Below, one piece after another: positions 62,127 through 64,000 of a stretch of 64,000 bases of DNA. The stretch is from NCBI RefSeq assembly GCF_009695775.1, contig NZ_VUNG01000010.1, positions 25,524 through 89,523 of the forward strand, read 5' to 3'. The stretch is from Hallella mizrahii (lineage in GTDB: Bacteria > Bacteroidota > Bacteroidia > Bacteroidales > Bacteroidaceae). Every line of letters begins with the position of its first letter. Position 1 is the stretch's first letter. The notes under the pieces are model-generated. The model had not been told where the DNA came from. It saw nothing but the letters and a program-made list of their open reading frames with translations, and searched no databases. The position numbers and the translations under genes were made by a program.

Positions 62127-62904
62127 AAAAATCAATAGGGAGGAAATCATTCAGCCGGAGAACGTTGTCTATCAGAAGCCGGAATTGCTCAACGACGTGC
62201 CGATGCACTACTGTCCGGGCTGTAGCCATGGCGTCGTGCATAAGCTCGTGGCTGAGGTAATTGCCGACATGGGCATGGAAGAGAAAGCCGTCGGTGTCTC
62301 ACCGGTGGGCTGTGCTGTCTTTGCCTATCGCTATATCGACATCGACTGGCAGGAGGCTGCCCACGGCCGTGCGCCAGCTTTGGCTACAGCTATTAAGCGT
62401 CTGTGGCCCGACCGCCTCGTGTTTACCTATCAGGGCGACGGTGACCTGGCCTGTATCGGTACGGCAGAGACCATTCACGCTCTCAACCGTGGAGAAAATA
62501 TCGTCATCATCTTCATCAACAATGCCATCTATGGCATGACGGGAGGACAGATGGCTCCGACGACGCTCATCGGACAGAAGACGACGACCTGCCCTTACGG
62601 TCGCGATCCGGAACTGCACGGCTATCCGCTCAATATCACCGAGCTGGCCGCCAAACTGCGCGGCACCTGCTACGTCACCCGACAGAGCGTGGACACCGTG
62701 GCTTCGGTGAATCAGGCCAAGAAAGCCATCCGCAAGGCCTTCGAGGCTTCGATGAAGGGCATGGGATCTTCGCTCGTTGAGATTGTCTCGACCTGTAGCA
62801 GTGGCTGGCATCTCAGTCCTGTCAAGGCCAACGAGTGGATGCGCAAATATATGTTTGAGGAATATCATAAAGGCGACTTCAAGGATACCACAGGATTGAA
62901 ATAG
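62116..62904 (+). CDS. korB: 2-oxoacid:ferredoxin oxidoreductase, beta (TPP) subunit (KorB/VorA)
   Basis: A 262-residue subunit binding thiamine diphosphate. Signature: YCPGCSHGVVHKLVAEVIAD, FTYQGDGDLACIGTAETIHA (GDGD-ACIG TPP motif) and IFINNAIYGMTGGQMAPTT. Cysteine-containing CSSGWHLSPVKANEW closes the domain. Start inside the korA 3' end implies translational coupling. Confidence 0.95.
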   Translation: MASEKINREEIIQPENVVYQKPELLNDVPMHYCPGCSHGVVHKLVAEVIADMGMEEKAVGVSPVGCAVFAYRYIDIDWQEAAHGRAPALATAIKRLWPDRLVFTYQGDGDLACIGTAETIHALNRGENIVIIFINNAIYGMTGGQMAPTTLIGQKTTTCPYGRDPELHGYPLNITELAAKLRGTCYVTRQSVDTVASVNQAKKAIRKAFEASMKGMGSSLVEIVSTCSSGWHLSPVKANEWMRKYMFEEYHKGDFKDTTGLK

Positions 62905-62929
62905 TCTTTTACGATTATAACGCAAGACA

Positions 62930-63478
62930 ATGAAAAAGGAAATTATCATATCAGGTTTTGGGGGTCAGGGTGTGCTCTCCATGGGAAAGATCCTTGCTTA
63001 CTCCGGACTGATGGAGGGAAAGGAAGTGACATGGATGCCAGCCTACGGACCGGAGCAGCGTGGCGGTACGGCCAACGTGACGGTTATTGTCAGCGACGAC
63101 CGCATCTCGTCACCGATTCTCAGCCACTACGACGTGGCTATCGTGCTCAACCAGCCCTCACTCGAAAAGTTCATGCCTAAGGTGAAACCGGGCGGCATCC
63201 TCATCTACGACGGTTATGGCATCGCCGAGACACCGCATCGCGACGACATCACCATCTATCGCATCGATGCCATGGACAAGGCTGCGGAAATGAAAAACTC
63301 CAAGGTCTTCAACATGATCGTGCTCGGCGGACTGCTCAAAGTCTGTCCGATCGTCAGCACCGACGGCTTGCAGAAAGCACTCTACAAGACGCTACCTGAG
63401 CGCCATCACGACCTGATACCGCTGAACATGAAGGCGGTGGAAGAAGGACAAGGCATCATCAAGAAGGTGAACGGATAG
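62930..63478 (+). CDS. korC: 2-oxoacid:ferredoxin oxidoreductase, gamma subunit (KorC)
   Basis: A 182-residue subunit with the family start IIISGFGGQGVLSMGKIL, then MPAYGPEQRGGTANVTVIVS. This gamma domain contacts CoA in relatives. It completes the ferredoxin-alpha-beta-gamma set in the usual order and is followed by a strong terminator. Confidence 0.95.
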   Translation: MKKEIIISGFGGQGVLSMGKILAYSGLMEGKEVTWMPAYGPEQRGGTANVTVIVSDDRISSPILSHYDVAIVLNQPSLEKFMPKVKPGGILIYDGYGIAETPHRDDITIYRIDAMDKAAEMKNSKVFNMIVLGGLLKVCPIVSTDGLQKALYKTLPERHHDLIPLNMKAVEEGQGIIKKVNG

Positions 63479-63515
63479 GTAGATAGAGTTACTATTACTT
63501 TTCTGCTAAATAAAG

Positions 63516-63577
63516 ACGACCTCCACGGGACTATTGCAATGTCGGTTGCAGGGTCTTGTGGAGGTCGTTTTGTTCTT
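63516..63577 (+). terminator. Terminator of the kor operon
   Basis: ACGACCTCCAC (63516-63526) pairs with GTGGAGGTCGT (63558-63568), then tttgttctt. The 31-nt loop contains a minor TTGCAA-type stem. Confidence 0.85.
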
Positions 63578-63580
63578 GTG

Positions 63581-63874
63581 AGATAGAAGGTAGAAAGAAA
63601 TATTACTATGCTAGGGTTTATCCCCGCCCTAGCCCCGCAAAACATATAATTGGGTCGGTATCGTCACCAGTCTTGGAATTTGGGTGCCCCAATGACGAAA
63701 ACAAGAGATAGAAGGTAGAAAGAAATATTACTATGCCGGGGTTAGGGCGGGGATGAACCCCGCCCCTACGGTCTCACCGTGCCATTAACAGGGTCATACC
63801 ACTAAAACGATATGAATGCCATTCACCGTAGGGGCGGGGTTTATCCCCGCCCTAGCCCCGCAAAACATATAATT
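63581..63874. repeat. GC-rich nested-hairpin repeat, locus 2
   Basis: A complete element has arms at 63738-63771 and 63826-63859 (34 bp, inverted) with one copy of the 49-bp core unit between them. To its left lie a copy of the 100-bp spacer (63636-63737) and an internally deleted element (63611-63635), where the start of a left arm joins the tail of a right arm. The block starts with agatagaaggtag-type DNA and ends in gcaaaacatataatt. It is nearly identical to the locus at 39681-40036, in the same orientation. Confidence 0.88.
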
Positions 63875-63896
63875 AAAGAAACCTCCATTTGAGACA

Positions 63897-64000
63897 CTAT
63901 ACACCAAGCATAGCAACAAGCTCTTCTATATATTTAAGCATGGTTGCCGTACCCCATTTCCCACCATCTTTGGTTCTCACCTTCTTGTATTTTGAAAGGT
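63897..64000 (-). CDS. C-terminal part of an unidentified protein
   Basis: The minus strand has an open frame from the right edge to TAG at 63897-63899; the last 33 residues include YKKVRTKDGGKWGTATMLKY and end ELVAMLGV. No family recognised; the gene runs off the window. It lies 22 nt from the end of the repeat. Confidence 0.45.
   Translation of the reverse strand, partial: LSKYKKVRTKDGGKWGTATMLKYIEELVAMLGV

Overview
The window looks like a chromosomal segment of a Bacteroidales bacterium, most likely in the Prevotella group. Three things support this. Many start regions carry the Bacteroidota promoter form TTTG, 18-21 nt, TAnnTTTG. Several gene families are typical of the phylum: UpxY-type NusG paralogue, DUF4924, DUF4348, DUF4369, GH2 plus SusC/SusD remnants, and propeller-AraC regulators. 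The housekeeping set also fits: RNase Y, a Kor/Vor ferredoxin oxidoreductase, and KDO and dTDP-rhamnose genes. No rRNA, tRNA, CRISPR array, prophage or intact insertion sequence was recognised. Most of the window is core genome.

Layout. 1-4.3 kb: start of a secreted protein, an M3 peptidase (dcp), and enolase. 4.4-10.3 kb: a decayed polysaccharide utilisation locus, read right to left. It holds a secreted GH2 beta-galactosidase-like enzyme, then a broken SusC/SusD remnant not annotatable as an ORF, then a membrane-anchored propeller-AraC regulator with no kinase. 10.9-15.3 kb: a minus-strand operon (LysE exporter, DUF4924, rfbD, prfC, and an UpxY antiterminator with no capsule cluster beside it). 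15.4-20.3 kb: ClC channel, TsaC, ROK glucokinase, fmt. 20.5-23.8 kb: kdsA, kdsD and a phospholipase D-family protein, so KDO and envelope lipid functions. 23.9-27.5 kb: LuxR-type regulator, RNase Y, ZapA, a coiled-coil protein and a conserved protein. 27.7-31.7 kb: rfbA, a Wzc-like tyrosine kinase with a Gly/Tyr-rich tail, and a small HAD phosphatase. 31.8-36.8 kb: a periplasmic-binding-protein sensor with half an AraC domain, a membrane MutS-like ATPase, pheS. 36.9-39.7 kb: DUF4348 lipoprotein, murB, metallo-hydrolase.

39.7-41.2 kb holds a GC-rich MITE-like repeat, a candidate small RNA and a YtxH/holin-like stress module. 41.5-45.8 kb is a forward run: SPOR lipoprotein, ruvX (TTG start), def, a TPR protein, greA, and a 48-residue gene. 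45.9-47.9 kb is an accessory island: hsdR fragment, an intact rhuM-like gene, and two hsdS fragments facing each other, i.e. the wreck of a type I restriction locus. 48-60.2 kb: dnaX, a DivIC-like protein, membrane and lipoproteins, pyrC, a stand-alone MetH reactivation domain, metallophosphoesterase, PlsC, a polyprenol-phosphate sugar transferase, mfd. 60.5-63.5 kb: a 59-residue TPR protein and a four-subunit 2-oxoacid:ferredoxin oxidoreductase. The right end repeats the GC-rich element and enters an unidentified minus-strand gene.

The most noteworthy signals are: (i) the SusC/SusD remnant between a GH2 enzyme and its probable regulator; (ii) the two-locus nested-hairpin repeat with a variable number of 49-bp core units; (iii) the hsdR/rhuM/hsdS wreck with an inversion junction; (iv) two membrane-bound AraC-type regulators without histidine kinase; (v) a compact promoter-to-terminator unit at 40.05-40.13 kb that looks like a small RNA; and (vi) the free-standing methionine synthase activation domain.
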